Of a DNA stretch of 29,360 nt, positions 23,285-29,360 are shown one piece after another. The stretch's first letter is position 1, and each line of letters starts with the position of its first letter. Location of the stretch: positions 1 to 29,360 of the forward strand of contig CAZSIT010000029.1 in the NCBI GenBank assembly GCA_964607165.1, given 5' to 3'. The notes beneath the pieces were generated by a model that had not been told where the DNA came from, searched no databases, and saw nothing but the letters and a program-made list of their open reading frames with translations. A program made the translations under genes and the position numbers. This DNA is from DSPP01 sp964607165. GTDB lineage: Bacteria; Zixibacteria; MSB-5A5; DSPP01.

Positions 23285-23838
23285 ATATTCAACACTCCGC
23301 CCAATCTCTTTCTCATCTTCAACATCCCCTGCCGGATTTTACTTTTCACCGTTCCCAAAGGCAGCTTAAACTGCAAGGCCAGCTCCGACTGGGTAAATCC
23401 TTCAAAGTAAGCCGCCGTTATCAAGCTCCTTTCATCCTCCGGCAGCTCCGCCAAAGCCGCTTTGACCAGCTTCGCCTCCTCGATTTCTTCCCCCTTCGGG
23501 TTGTCGCTTTCTTGAAGCTGGGCGTACGTCTCTTCCCTTTTACTCCGGCTGGAAGTTGAGCGCAGCCGGTCGATGGACATCGAGCGGGTCATCTGAATCA
23601 TCCAGCTTTTCACCTCGCCGCGGGAGGAATCGAACTTCCCCGCATCCTGCCAGATGCGCACAAAAAGCTCCTGCACCACCTCTTCCGCCTCGGCCGTGCT
23701 CTTCAAAATCCGCGCCGCCAGGTTGAAAGCCAGGGGCGCATACCGGTCAAAAAGCTTCCCGGCCGCTTTGGCGTCGCCGGCGGCAATCTGCGCCACTATC
23801 TTGGCATCGAAGGCAGAATCGATGGACGACAAACTCAC
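23281..23838 (-). CDS. ECF (extracytoplasmic function) sigma factor, SigK-like
   Basis: About 185 residues. Region 2 (FDRYAPLAFNLAARIL, AEEVVQELFVRIWQDAGKFD, VKSWMIQMTRSMSIDRLRS) binds core polymerase and the -10. Region 4 (LAELPEDERSLITAAYFEGF, TQSELALQFKLPLGTVKSKIRQG) binds the -35. There is no C-terminal extension. The start is uncertain: GTG at 23838 gives a family-typical N-terminus and has AGGAAGG 12 nt upstream, while another GTG at 23898 would add 20 residues without family character. The partner of the RskA-like gene downstream. Closest in style to SigK/RskA pairs. Likely controls its own operon and perhaps the DUF4331 gene. Confidence 0.92.
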   Translation of the reverse strand: MSLSSIDSAFDAKIVAQIAAGDAKAAGKLFDRYAPLAFNLAARILKSTAEAEEVVQELFVRIWQDAGKFDSSRGEVKSWMIQMTRSMSIDRLRSTSSRSKREETYAQLQESDNPKGEEIEEAKLVKAALAELPEDERSLITAAYFEGFTQSELALQFKLPLGTVKSKIRQGMLKMRKRLGGVLNI

Positions 23839-24044
23839 AAGTTGGACAGTCCTTCCTGGCCGATGCCAAGCCGCGGCTCCCTGGCCGGGCAGGCGCACAG
23901 GCTCTCATCCCGATTTAATACGAGACGAAAACTGAAACGGATTTTTGAAGCTGACTTAAACATCCTCTGTTTTTCCAACATTCCTATTGCCAACGAGCGG
24001 GGAATAAGGAAGGCAGGAAAGAGTTTGTCAATCCCGATTCATTA

Positions 24045-24073
24045 CCCCCTGTCCGCCAATGGCGGACAGGGGG
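24045..24073. repeat. Hairpin sharing the GTCCGCC/GGCGGAC stem core
   Basis: CCCCCTGTCCGCC, loop AAT, GGCGGACAGGGGG: a perfect 13-bp stem without a T-run. The core GTCCGCC/GGCGGAC is the one used in the terminators at 4222 and 13059. Confidence 0.8.
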
Positions 24074-24130
24074 TGATTTTATATGGGCGGTTCGCGAACC
24101 GCAAATTTTAGGCGGCTTTTTTACTTATAA

Positions 24131-24154
24131 AAATTGTTTCACGTGAAACAATTT
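24131..24154. other. parS-like chromosome partitioning site
   Basis: TGTTTCACGTGAAACA (24135-24150) is a perfect match to the bacterial parS consensus TGTTNCACGTGAAACA bound by ParB/Spo0J. Here it is extended to a 24-nt perfect palindrome by AAAT/ATTT. T-runs on both strands mean it could alternatively, or also, act as a terminator for the gene ending at 24230. In most bacteria, parS sites cluster near the replication origin. Confidence 0.75.
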
Positions 24155-24229
24155 TTTTGCCGATGAAAAATCAAAAAAAACAGGACTTAAGTTGTCAGCC
24201 TTTTTGAGGGGAGCTGCGGTGCAAGGAAC

Positions 24230-26848
24230 TTATTTTTCTGTCAATTCTATATCATCAATCCATATTTCCGAGCGGGCGCAGGGATTATAGCCCCAGCAGG
24301 CCATTTCCAATCTGACCGATTTGATCAGGTTCTCATTAACATCTGCTAAGTATTTTCTATTGAATATCGGGTTAACTTCGTCAAAATCTACTGTCCATTT
24401 TTGCCACTCGCTTGTTCCATCATTTCCATCTATGTGTTTCCAGAGCATCCACCGTTGGGTAGGAGTGTCACCAAATTCGTCGTCCTTATAGTATTGCCAG
24501 GCAGCTGTGTGGCCGATAGCCCATACTATCTGTCCCAATTTCCGTTGTGAAGCATCTTCTAAAATAAGCCTTATAGACACCGACCCCCAACAACTTGACC
24601 ATTCAGTGTGAGCATAGAGTTTGAATTTAGCAGAGAATCTTAATTTTAAGTTGTTCACAGTAACCCGCTGCGAAACTCGTATCTTAGACCAACCAGAATG
24701 ATCAATATGAAGAGCTTTTGAACCTTGAAATTCTTCAATTTGAACTTTATTGGCCCCCGTCTTTCCATTGCTTTCGGGAGACCAGTCCACATCTTTTATC
24801 CATTCATTATCAAAATCTCTTTCAAAATCTCTATTTTTGAAAAAATTAGTTTTATTGGTTGCTACCTTATGGGAAGATATTATAGGCTCTGCACCGACGT
24901 AGCTATCACTTGATTGGATACTTTCACTTTCTTTTCTACTTTGCTCAACAGAGAGCAACTCATAGTCGAAAACATTTTGTGTAGATTGCAAGAACCCAAA
25001 ATTATCCAGATTGTAATATATTTGATTGATATCAGTAAGATCCGATTCTACTACAGCAAGTTCATTCTCTTTTAGATCGATAACTGTGTTCCCTGACCAT
25101 CTATCAACGTAGTTGTTCCAAACTCTCACTTCAAGTTTCTCCGGAGGAACGTTCTTAACTACTCCACTACCTTCAAACACCTTTCCACCTATAAAATATT
25201 TGGGAACATATGGTCCTCTTTCATATAAATATATAGACCTATTACCTTTTAAATGGATATTTTTTAAGTGGAATTGTTCATTTTGTTGGACAATTATTGA
25301 AGTATCCGAAGTTTTCCAACCTTCCTTTTTTATCTCGACGGAATGAGAAGCGGCTAATACGTCACTTAACGATATTGGGGTTTTGCCAACATATTTGCTA
25401 TCAACATACACATCGGCACCTAAAGGTTCCGAGTTGATTTTTAGCGAACCATAAATGGGAGCCAAATTTGCTTTTATACTCGCCGTTTTGCCCCAACCCA
25501 AAGAGACCTTGCTTTCCCATCTCTTATAACCGTCTTTCTGAATTGTGACCTTATAACTTCCAAAAAGTAATGAAGGTGAAAAGACTACTCCAGTATTTTC
25601 ACCATAAGTTACTTGAACCAGCGCACCGTCAACCAAAATCGTAGTCGCACCTTCGGCAGGAGCTATTTCAAGTCTTATTTTTCCATGCGATAAATACCAG
25701 CCGACAATTGCTATAATTCCAACTGCAACTGTGCTTACTACAATTACTCTTGTTTTGCTCGTTGCTTTTCTATCTAATTCGGCTTGTTCTTCCTTTATCG
25801 TATCTAATTGTCTCTTGTATTCTAAATTTTGCGGAGCAAAATGTACCGCTTTTTCCATGTAGCCAATGGCGGAAGAAAGGTTCTTGTTCGAAAGTACGGC
25901 GTAGCCTATCTTAAAATAGGTTTCAGCAAGTAACTTCTTATCTTCATCGGTCAGTGTTTTTTCTATCCTCCAAATCTCAACAGATTTTATCTCATCGATG
26001 GCACTTTCTAACCCACGAGGCAGCCGTTCGGTGAGGTTTATATAACCTAAAGCAAGATACAAATGAGCAAAAGATTCAAGCTCAGAAGGTAGTTGTTTGG
26101 TTATGTCTCGCAGAGACTCGATTGTTTTTTCGAAATTCCTTTGGAGACAATAGCTTTCTCCAATGGCAAATCCAGCCTCCACATCTTTTGGGTCAAGCTC
26201 CAAAATTTTCCGGTAATATCGAAGAGATTTTTCTTGCTCGTTTTTTTTGGTGTAAAATTGAGCAAGTTCTTTTAGAGGTTCTTTTTCGTTTGGGGCCAGC
26301 GAAGTTATAATTTCCAATTCGCAAAACACCTTTTCATTCATCCCGCTTTTGGCATACATCTCTTTAAGTGCTTTGTGGGTGTCGAGATTTTTTGGGTCTG
26401 TGCCGATGATGATTTCACCAAGCTTGATTGCCCGATCAATTTTGCCTGAAGCGTGATACGCCCTAAAAAGTCCCAGTTGGACTTCGAATGATTCCGGATT
26501 TAGAGCCGACGCCTTTTCGAAGGAGATTATTGCTTTTTCAAATTCCTTAAACGCAAGGTAGATTTCGCCAGATTTAAGGTTGGCGTCAAAAATGGAGCTG
26601 TCAATATTTACCGCTTTTTGGTATTCAACGAGTGCTTCTTGGAGTAAGTTGCATTCCCAGTAAACGTTCCCCAGTTCGATATACAGTTTTGGGTTTAGTG
26701 AGTCCCTTTCAATTCTTTTTTTCAGAATGTCAACTTGGGCAGCGAATTCGGTCCCAAAAAGAGTTATCTCGGTACCACATTGTCGGCAAAATTTTGCGCC
26801 TTCTCTAAGCCCGTTCCTACATTTTGGACATGTGGCTATTTCTGTCAT
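24230..26848 (-). CDS. Zinc-ribbon, TPR and PEGA multidomain membrane protein
   Basis: 872 residues. N-terminal zinc ribbon with C7, C10, C21 and C24 (CPKC...CRQC). About eight TPR units span 40-350 (VEYQKAVNIDSS, IISFEKASALNPES, RYYRKILELDPKD, GYMEKAVHFAPQN). A single membrane helix lies at about 366-387. Two PEGA domains follow (391-460 and about 470-525, the second with GSLKINSEPLGADVYVDSKYVGKTP), typical of surface-layer linkers. The remaining 340 residues are outside the membrane. Their last part looks like a carbohydrate-binding-type beta-sandwich (FKLYAHTEWSSCWGSVSIRLIL, EWQKWTVDFDEV, SEIWIDDIEL). AGGAGG lies 8 nt before the ATG. Lower GC than flanking genes. Possible sensor or scaffold linking cytoplasm to surface; role unknown. 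Confidence 0.85.
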   Translation of the reverse strand: MTEIATCPKCRNGLREGAKFCRQCGTEITLFGTEFAAQVDILKKRIERDSLNPKLYIELGNVYWECNLLQEALVEYQKAVNIDSSIFDANLKSGEIYLAFKEFEKAIISFEKASALNPESFEVQLGLFRAYHASGKIDRAIKLGEIIIGTDPKNLDTHKALKEMYAKSGMNEKVFCELEIITSLAPNEKEPLKELAQFYTKKNEQEKSLRYYRKILELDPKDVEAGFAIGESYCLQRNFEKTIESLRDITKQLPSELESFAHLYLALGYINLTERLPRGLESAIDEIKSVEIWRIEKTLTDEDKKLLAETYFKIGYAVLSNKNLSSAIGYMEKAVHFAPQNLEYKRQLDTIKEEQAELDRKATSKTRVIVVSTVAVGIIAIVGWYLSHGKIRLEIAPAEGATTILVDGALVQVTYGENTGVVFSPSLLFGSYKVTIQKDGYKRWESKVSLGWGKTASIKANLAPIYGSLKINSEPLGADVYVDSKYVGKTPISLSDVLAASHSVEIKKEGWKTSDTSIIVQQNEQFHLKNIHLKGNRSIYLYERGPYVPKYFIGGKVFEGSGVVKNVPPEKLEVRVWNNYVDRWSGNTVIDLKENELAVVESDLTDINQIYYNLDNFGFLQSTQNVFDYELLSVEQSRKESESIQSSDSYVGAEPIISSHKVATNKTNFFKNRDFERDFDNEWIKDVDWSPESNGKTGANKVQIEEFQGSKALHIDHSGWSKIRVSQRVTVNNLKLRFSAKFKLYAHTEWSSCWGSVSIRLILEDASQRKLGQIVWAIGHTAAWQYYKDDEFGDTPTQRWMLWKHIDGNDGTSEWQKWTVDFDEVNPIFNRKYLADVNENLIKSVRLEMACWGYNPCARSEIWIDDIELTEK

Positions 26849-26867
26849 TTTGCTGACCTCCTAATTC

Positions 26868-27173
26868 TCATTTGAGAGATAGCCCACATGATTCACAGAA
26901 ATTACCATCTGCACTTGTATCTTGTCCACACCCTGGGCATTTTATTTTTACTACAGATGGCGATGTGGGCAAAGGTGCAACATGGAATGTTTTTAAAGTG
27001 GGGGAGTGAGTGCTTTCACCTGTTTGGCGCCCTCCCAGCATGGTTTTAATATCTTCTAACAAGCCTACCATGATATTGATTTTCCAATACCAACACATGG
27101 CTTCTCTAGCTAATAAAAAGAGAACAATAAGGATGAGAAGAACTATTACAAAACTCCCGCCTAATTGTCCCAT
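26868..27173 (-). CDS. Small membrane protein with C-terminal zinc ribbon
   Basis: 101 residues: one N-terminal membrane helix (about 8-21, FVIVLLILIVLFLLA), then REAMCWYWKIN and an amphipathic stretch (GLLEDIKTML). A flexible Thr/Pro linker leads to a zinc ribbon with C79, C82, C93 and C96 (CPGC...CESC). The ribbon resembles that at the start of the neighbouring TPR-PEGA protein, so both may recognise a common partner (inference). AAGGAGG lies 6 nt before the ATG. It ends only 19 nt before the TPR-PEGA gene, so likely the same operon. Not recognised as a named family. Confidence 0.8.
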   Translation of the reverse strand: MGQLGGSFVIVLLILIVLFLLAREAMCWYWKINIMVGLLEDIKTMLGGRQTGESTHSPTLKTFHVAPLPTSPSVVKIKCPGCGQDTSADGNFCESCGLSLK

Positions 27174-27199
27174 AAATTACCTCCTTTTTCGCTCATCGA

Positions 27200-27382
27200 C
27201 TATTTTTTAGTTAAGGAAGACATAATTGCCAGCAATGTAAGAAGTAGCAACGCCACGAGAAGATATTTATAATACTTTGAGCGGTTTCTACGCGTGACCG
27301 GGTCGGTTACACTGCGACGTAGAGCGATTATTAAAATTACACCAATTACAGCGATTACCCACCCCATATGGAAGGAAATCAT
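27200..27382 (-). CDS. Small two-helix membrane protein
   Basis: About 60 residues: MISFHMGWVIAV opens the first helix (about 6-20). A basic segment (RRSVTDPVTRRNRSKYYK) is followed by a second helix (about 40-55, LLVALLLLTLLAIM). The start is unsure: ATG at 27382 has a weak GGAAG 10 nt upstream, while a TTG at 27406 would add eight residues. It precedes the 101-residue gene by 26 nt and shares its AT-rich composition, so the three are likely one transcript. No family recognised. Confidence 0.6.
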   Translation of the reverse strand: MISFHMGWVIAVIGVILIIALRRSVTDPVTRRNRSKYYKYLLVALLLLTLLAIMSSLTKK

Positions 27383-27530
27383 ATGTTTCGGGCTTCCAAT
27401 TGTCAAGAGGCCAGTTTTCTCGGAACCATTTTTTGATCAAACTCGCTTTCGTGGAGCGCTATGTCTCCTTGTCCGCTCTGCAAAATTCTGCTAACCATTT
27501 GCAACCAAAAGCCGATATATTTGGGTAGGT

Positions 27531-27566
27531 ATGACCAAAGAGAAGGTTAAAATCGTAGTCATTGAC
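27531..27566 (+). pseudogene. Diverged duplicate of the first 12 codons of the NtrC-type regulator
   Basis: Reads MTKEKVKIVVID, against MVKEKVKIVVID at the true start 67 nt downstream. 28 of 36 bases match. Three of the eight differences are in codon two; the other five are silent third-position changes. The frame runs on into the repeat and stops at 27615-27617, out of frame with the real gene. Confidence 0.75.
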
Positions 27567-27588
27567 CCTTCGACTACGCTCAGGGTCA
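27563..27588. repeat. CCCTTCGACTACGCTCAGGG palindromic repeat
   Basis: Imperfect palindrome TGACCC...GGGTCA around TTCGACTACGCTCA. Its reverse complement, CCCTGAGCGTAGTCGAAGGG, is a variant of the TCCCGAGCGAAGTCGAGGGA family. It separates the duplicated and true starts of the downstream gene. Confidence 0.75.
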
Positions 27589-27597
27589 CTATAAGGT

Positions 27598-29001
27598 ATG
27601 GTGAAAGAAAAAGTTAAAATTGTAGTAATAGACGACGACCCGAAGGTGCAATGGATACTTTCCGAAGGGCTGGAGGGGTTTGAAATCGTCGGCGCCCGCG
27701 ACGGGGTGGAAGGCATCCAGCAGGTTTCCCGGCTCAAGCCGAACCTGGTGCTTTTGGATATCAAAATGCCGGGGCTTTCCGGCCTGGAGGTTTTGCAAAA
27801 GCTCAAATCGGCCGACAGCTCGCTGGACGTGATTATGCTCTCCGGCCACGGCGACACCAAAAACATCGTGGAGTCGATTCGCTACGGGGCGTCGGAGTTT
27901 ATCCCCAAGCCGTTCGACGTGAAGGAAGTGGAAATCCACATTCACAACGTTCTGGAAAAAAGCCGGCTGAAGCGGGAAGTTCACCACCTCAAATCGCAAC
28001 TGCAAGCCAAAAACCAGTACGACGCGTTCATCGGCGATTCGTCCCAGATGGTGGAGGTGAAGGCCATCATCGAGCAGGTGGCCGATTCCGAGCTTTCGGT
28101 GGTGATTAGGGGCGAGTCGGGCACCGGCAAAGAGATTGTGGCAAGGATGATTCATAATTTATCTTCCCGCCGCAACGAACCGTTCGTCAAGGTGAACTGC
28201 GCCGCCATCCCGCGCGATTTGCTGGAGGCGGAGTTGTTCGGCTACGAAAAAGGAGCCTTCACCGGCGCGCACAAAACCAAGCCGGGGCGCTTTGAGGTGG
28301 CCAACAAGGGGACGATGTTTCTGGACGAAATCGGCGATATGCCGATTGAACTGCAGTCCAAGCTGCTTCAAGTGTTGGAACAGCACGAGTTCGTGCGCGT
28401 GGGGGGAATTCAGAATATCCACGTCGATGTGCGCATCGTCTGCGCCACGAATAAAGATATGGAAGGCGCCATCGCCGAGCGCGCGATGCGCGATGACCTC
28501 TTTTATCGCCTGAACGAAGTGGCCATTTTCCTGCCGCCGCTTCGTGAAAGACCGGAGGATGCTCCGCTTTTGGTAGCCCACTTTTTGAGCCGCTACAACG
28601 CTCTTTATGTGAAGAACTTTAAATCAATTGCACCCGACAATATGAGCCGGATGCAGGCCTTCCACTGGCCCGGCAACGTGCGCCAGCTGGAAAATATCAT
28701 CAAGCAGGTGGTGGTGCGGGAGGATGACTCGATAATCCCATCGCTTCTTTCCGCCGGCCATGCGGTCGCTTCCACGCCGGCCTTCTCAATGCCCGGCAGC
28801 GCCGTAGCTCCCAGCGCCGCCGGTTATTCCTTAAAGAAGCGGGTGGATATCTTGGTCTCCAACGAAGAAAAAAAAGTAATCGCGGAAGTTTTGCAAAAGA
28901 CCAATTGGAACCGCCGCAAAGCGTCCGACATTTTAGAAATATCGTATCGCTCGCTCCTCTATAAAATCAAAGAATACCGCATCAACGAACCACAGTTGTA
29001 A
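27598..29001 (+). CDS. NtrC-family sigma-54-dependent response regulator
   Basis: 467 residues. Receiver domain 1-120: acidic pocket D12-D14, phospho-acceptor D54 (LVLLDIKMPG), S82 and K104 (FIPKPF). AAA+ domain about 140-375: Walker A GESGTGKE (172-179), GAFTGA (219-224) that contacts sigma-54, Walker B FLDEIGD (241-247), LRERPED and WPGNVRQLEN. A Fis-type helix-turn-helix ends the protein (NWNRRKASDILEISYRSLLYKIKEY). It should activate sigma-54 promoters on phosphorylation. The cognate histidine kinase is not in the window. The ATG at 27598 has a weak ribosome site (AAGGT) because a repeat and a duplicated start lie directly upstream. Confidence 0.95.
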   Translation: MVKEKVKIVVIDDDPKVQWILSEGLEGFEIVGARDGVEGIQQVSRLKPNLVLLDIKMPGLSGLEVLQKLKSADSSLDVIMLSGHGDTKNIVESIRYGASEFIPKPFDVKEVEIHIHNVLEKSRLKREVHHLKSQLQAKNQYDAFIGDSSQMVEVKAIIEQVADSELSVVIRGESGTGKEIVARMIHNLSSRRNEPFVKVNCAAIPRDLLEAELFGYEKGAFTGAHKTKPGRFEVANKGTMFLDEIGDMPIELQSKLLQVLEQHEFVRVGGIQNIHVDVRIVCATNKDMEGAIAERAMRDDLFYRLNEVAIFLPPLRERPEDAPLLVAHFLSRYNALYVKNFKSIAPDNMSRMQAFHWPGNVRQLENIIKQVVVREDDSIIPSLLSAGHAVASTPAFSMPGSAVAPSAAGYSLKKRVDILVSNEEKKVIAEVLQKTNWNRRKASDILEISYRSLLYKIKEYRINEPQL

Positions 29002-29020
29002 GGCGCCAATCGTCACAAAC

Positions 29021-29052
29021 AAAAAGCCCCCCGATAAGTCGGGGGGCTTTTT
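29021..29052. terminator. Bidirectional terminator after the NtrC-type regulator
   Basis: AAAAAGCCCCCCGA, loop TAAG, TCGGGGGGCTTTTT. Perfect stem between two convergent genes. Confidence 0.93.
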
Positions 29053-29070
29053 GTTAAGACGTAAGTGGAG

Positions 29071-29360
29071 TTACTTCAACAGGCTCATCCGGCCGACCTT
29101 AACCTGGCCGTCGAACGAAATCTTGTAGAAGTAAATCCCGGAAGAAAGAACGCGACCGCTTCCGTCGGTTCCATTCCAGAGCGCCGAATGTTCCCCGGCC
29201 GGCATATCGCCGTCCACCAGGGTGCCCACCGGCTGGCCCAGAATGTTATAGACTACCAGTTTCACGCGGCCTGCCGTCGGCAGGGCGTAGCGAATCTGGG
29301 TCGAGGCGTTGAACGGATTGGGATAGCTGCCGCGCAAGGCAAACTCGGTCGGCAGTTGGC
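29071..29360 (-). CDS. C-terminal end of a secreted protein with FlgD-like/T9SS-type sorting tail (partial)
   Basis: The last ~95 codons of a gene that enters from beyond the right edge. Read leftward: QLPTEFALRGSYPNPFN, TQIRYALP, VKLVVYNILGQPVGTLVDG, AGEHSALWNGTDGSGR, SSGIYFYKISF and a final KVGRMSLLK. This is the FlgD-Ig-like/T9SS type A-like sorting domain (PNPFN, V-x-V-Y-N-x-x-G-Q, SGIYFY-x-x-x) at the ends of exported proteins in the FCB group. An internal leucine codon could be misread as a start at 29337, but the frame is open to the edge. What the main body does cannot be seen. Confidence 0.9.
   Translation of the reverse strand, partial: QLPTEFALRGSYPNPFNASTQIRYALPTAGRVKLVVYNILGQPVGTLVDGDMPAGEHSALWNGTDGSGRVLSSGIYFYKISFDGQVKVGRMSLLK

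Larger units (their letters stand above)
23839..24229. other. Intergenic region with palindromes and a parS-like site
   Basis: About 390 bases between minus-strand genes, no credible gene. It contains a perfect 13-bp hairpin CCCCCTGTCCGCC-AAT-GGCGGACAGGGGG (24045-24073), a 16-nt perfect palindrome GCGGTTCGCGAACCGC (24087-24102) and the parS-like palindrome (24131-24154). It also ends the upstream low-GC gene and would hold the sigma gene promoter, which was not recognised. Confidence 0.7.

Overview
The window looks like a contig from an uncultured bacterium of the FCB superphylum, with a Zixibacteria-, Latescibacteria- or KSB1-like style. This is inference from protein style, not a database match. 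The signs are a secreted protein ending in a dockerin-like EF-hand pair, a PNPFN-type secretion/FlgD-like C-terminal tail, DUF3098 and DUF4321 membrane proteins, OmpA with thrombospondin type 3 repeats, and strong AAGGAGG ribosome sites before most genes. A run of 100 Ns inside purQ marks a scaffold gap, so this is probably a metagenome or draft assembly.

Layout. A partial tRNA-Asp lies at the left edge, followed by a secreted M14 metallopeptidase and a DUF3098 membrane protein (both minus). After a repeat-rich spacer come mscL (plus) and a convergent OmpA-TSP3 outer membrane protein. Next is a large secreted Rhs/YD-repeat protein with a variable AT-rich tail, coupled to a small zinc-ribbon gene (6.0-10.7 kb), which together look like a toxin/immunity pair. 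A plus-strand run follows: pdxS-pdxT (PLP synthase) and a peroxiredoxin with a histone-like lysine tail. The next block is on the minus strand: a 1121-residue BNR/dockerin secreted protein, an unknown gene coupled to tatA, and the purS-purQ-DUF4321 operon. A plus-strand cupredoxin stands alone. Then come a TPR protein, a DUF4331 protein and an ECF sigma/anti-sigma pair (all minus). A perfect parS-like palindrome separates these from a lower-GC trio (TPR-PEGA protein and two small membrane proteins). The window closes with an NtrC-type sigma-54 activator (plus) and the 3' end of a PNPFN-tailed secreted protein (minus).

The most unusual signal is a family of short palindromic repeats related to TCCCGAGCGAAGTCGAGGGA. 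(1) A 27-bp (9-codon) tandem array of related sequence sits inside purQ and keeps the reading frame, so the enzyme seems to carry a repeat-encoded loop. (2) The exact 20-mer is nested inside two other palindromes. (3) Repeats sit beside gene ends that are duplicated in diverged but largely protein-preserving form: the start of the NtrC regulator, the end of the tatA-linked gene and the start of purS. Together these resemble a selfish palindromic element like the Rickettsia palindromic elements, but with gene-end duplication. Other points are the parS site (suggesting proximity to the replication origin), the Rhs toxin/immunity cassette, and the basic-tailed peroxiredoxin.
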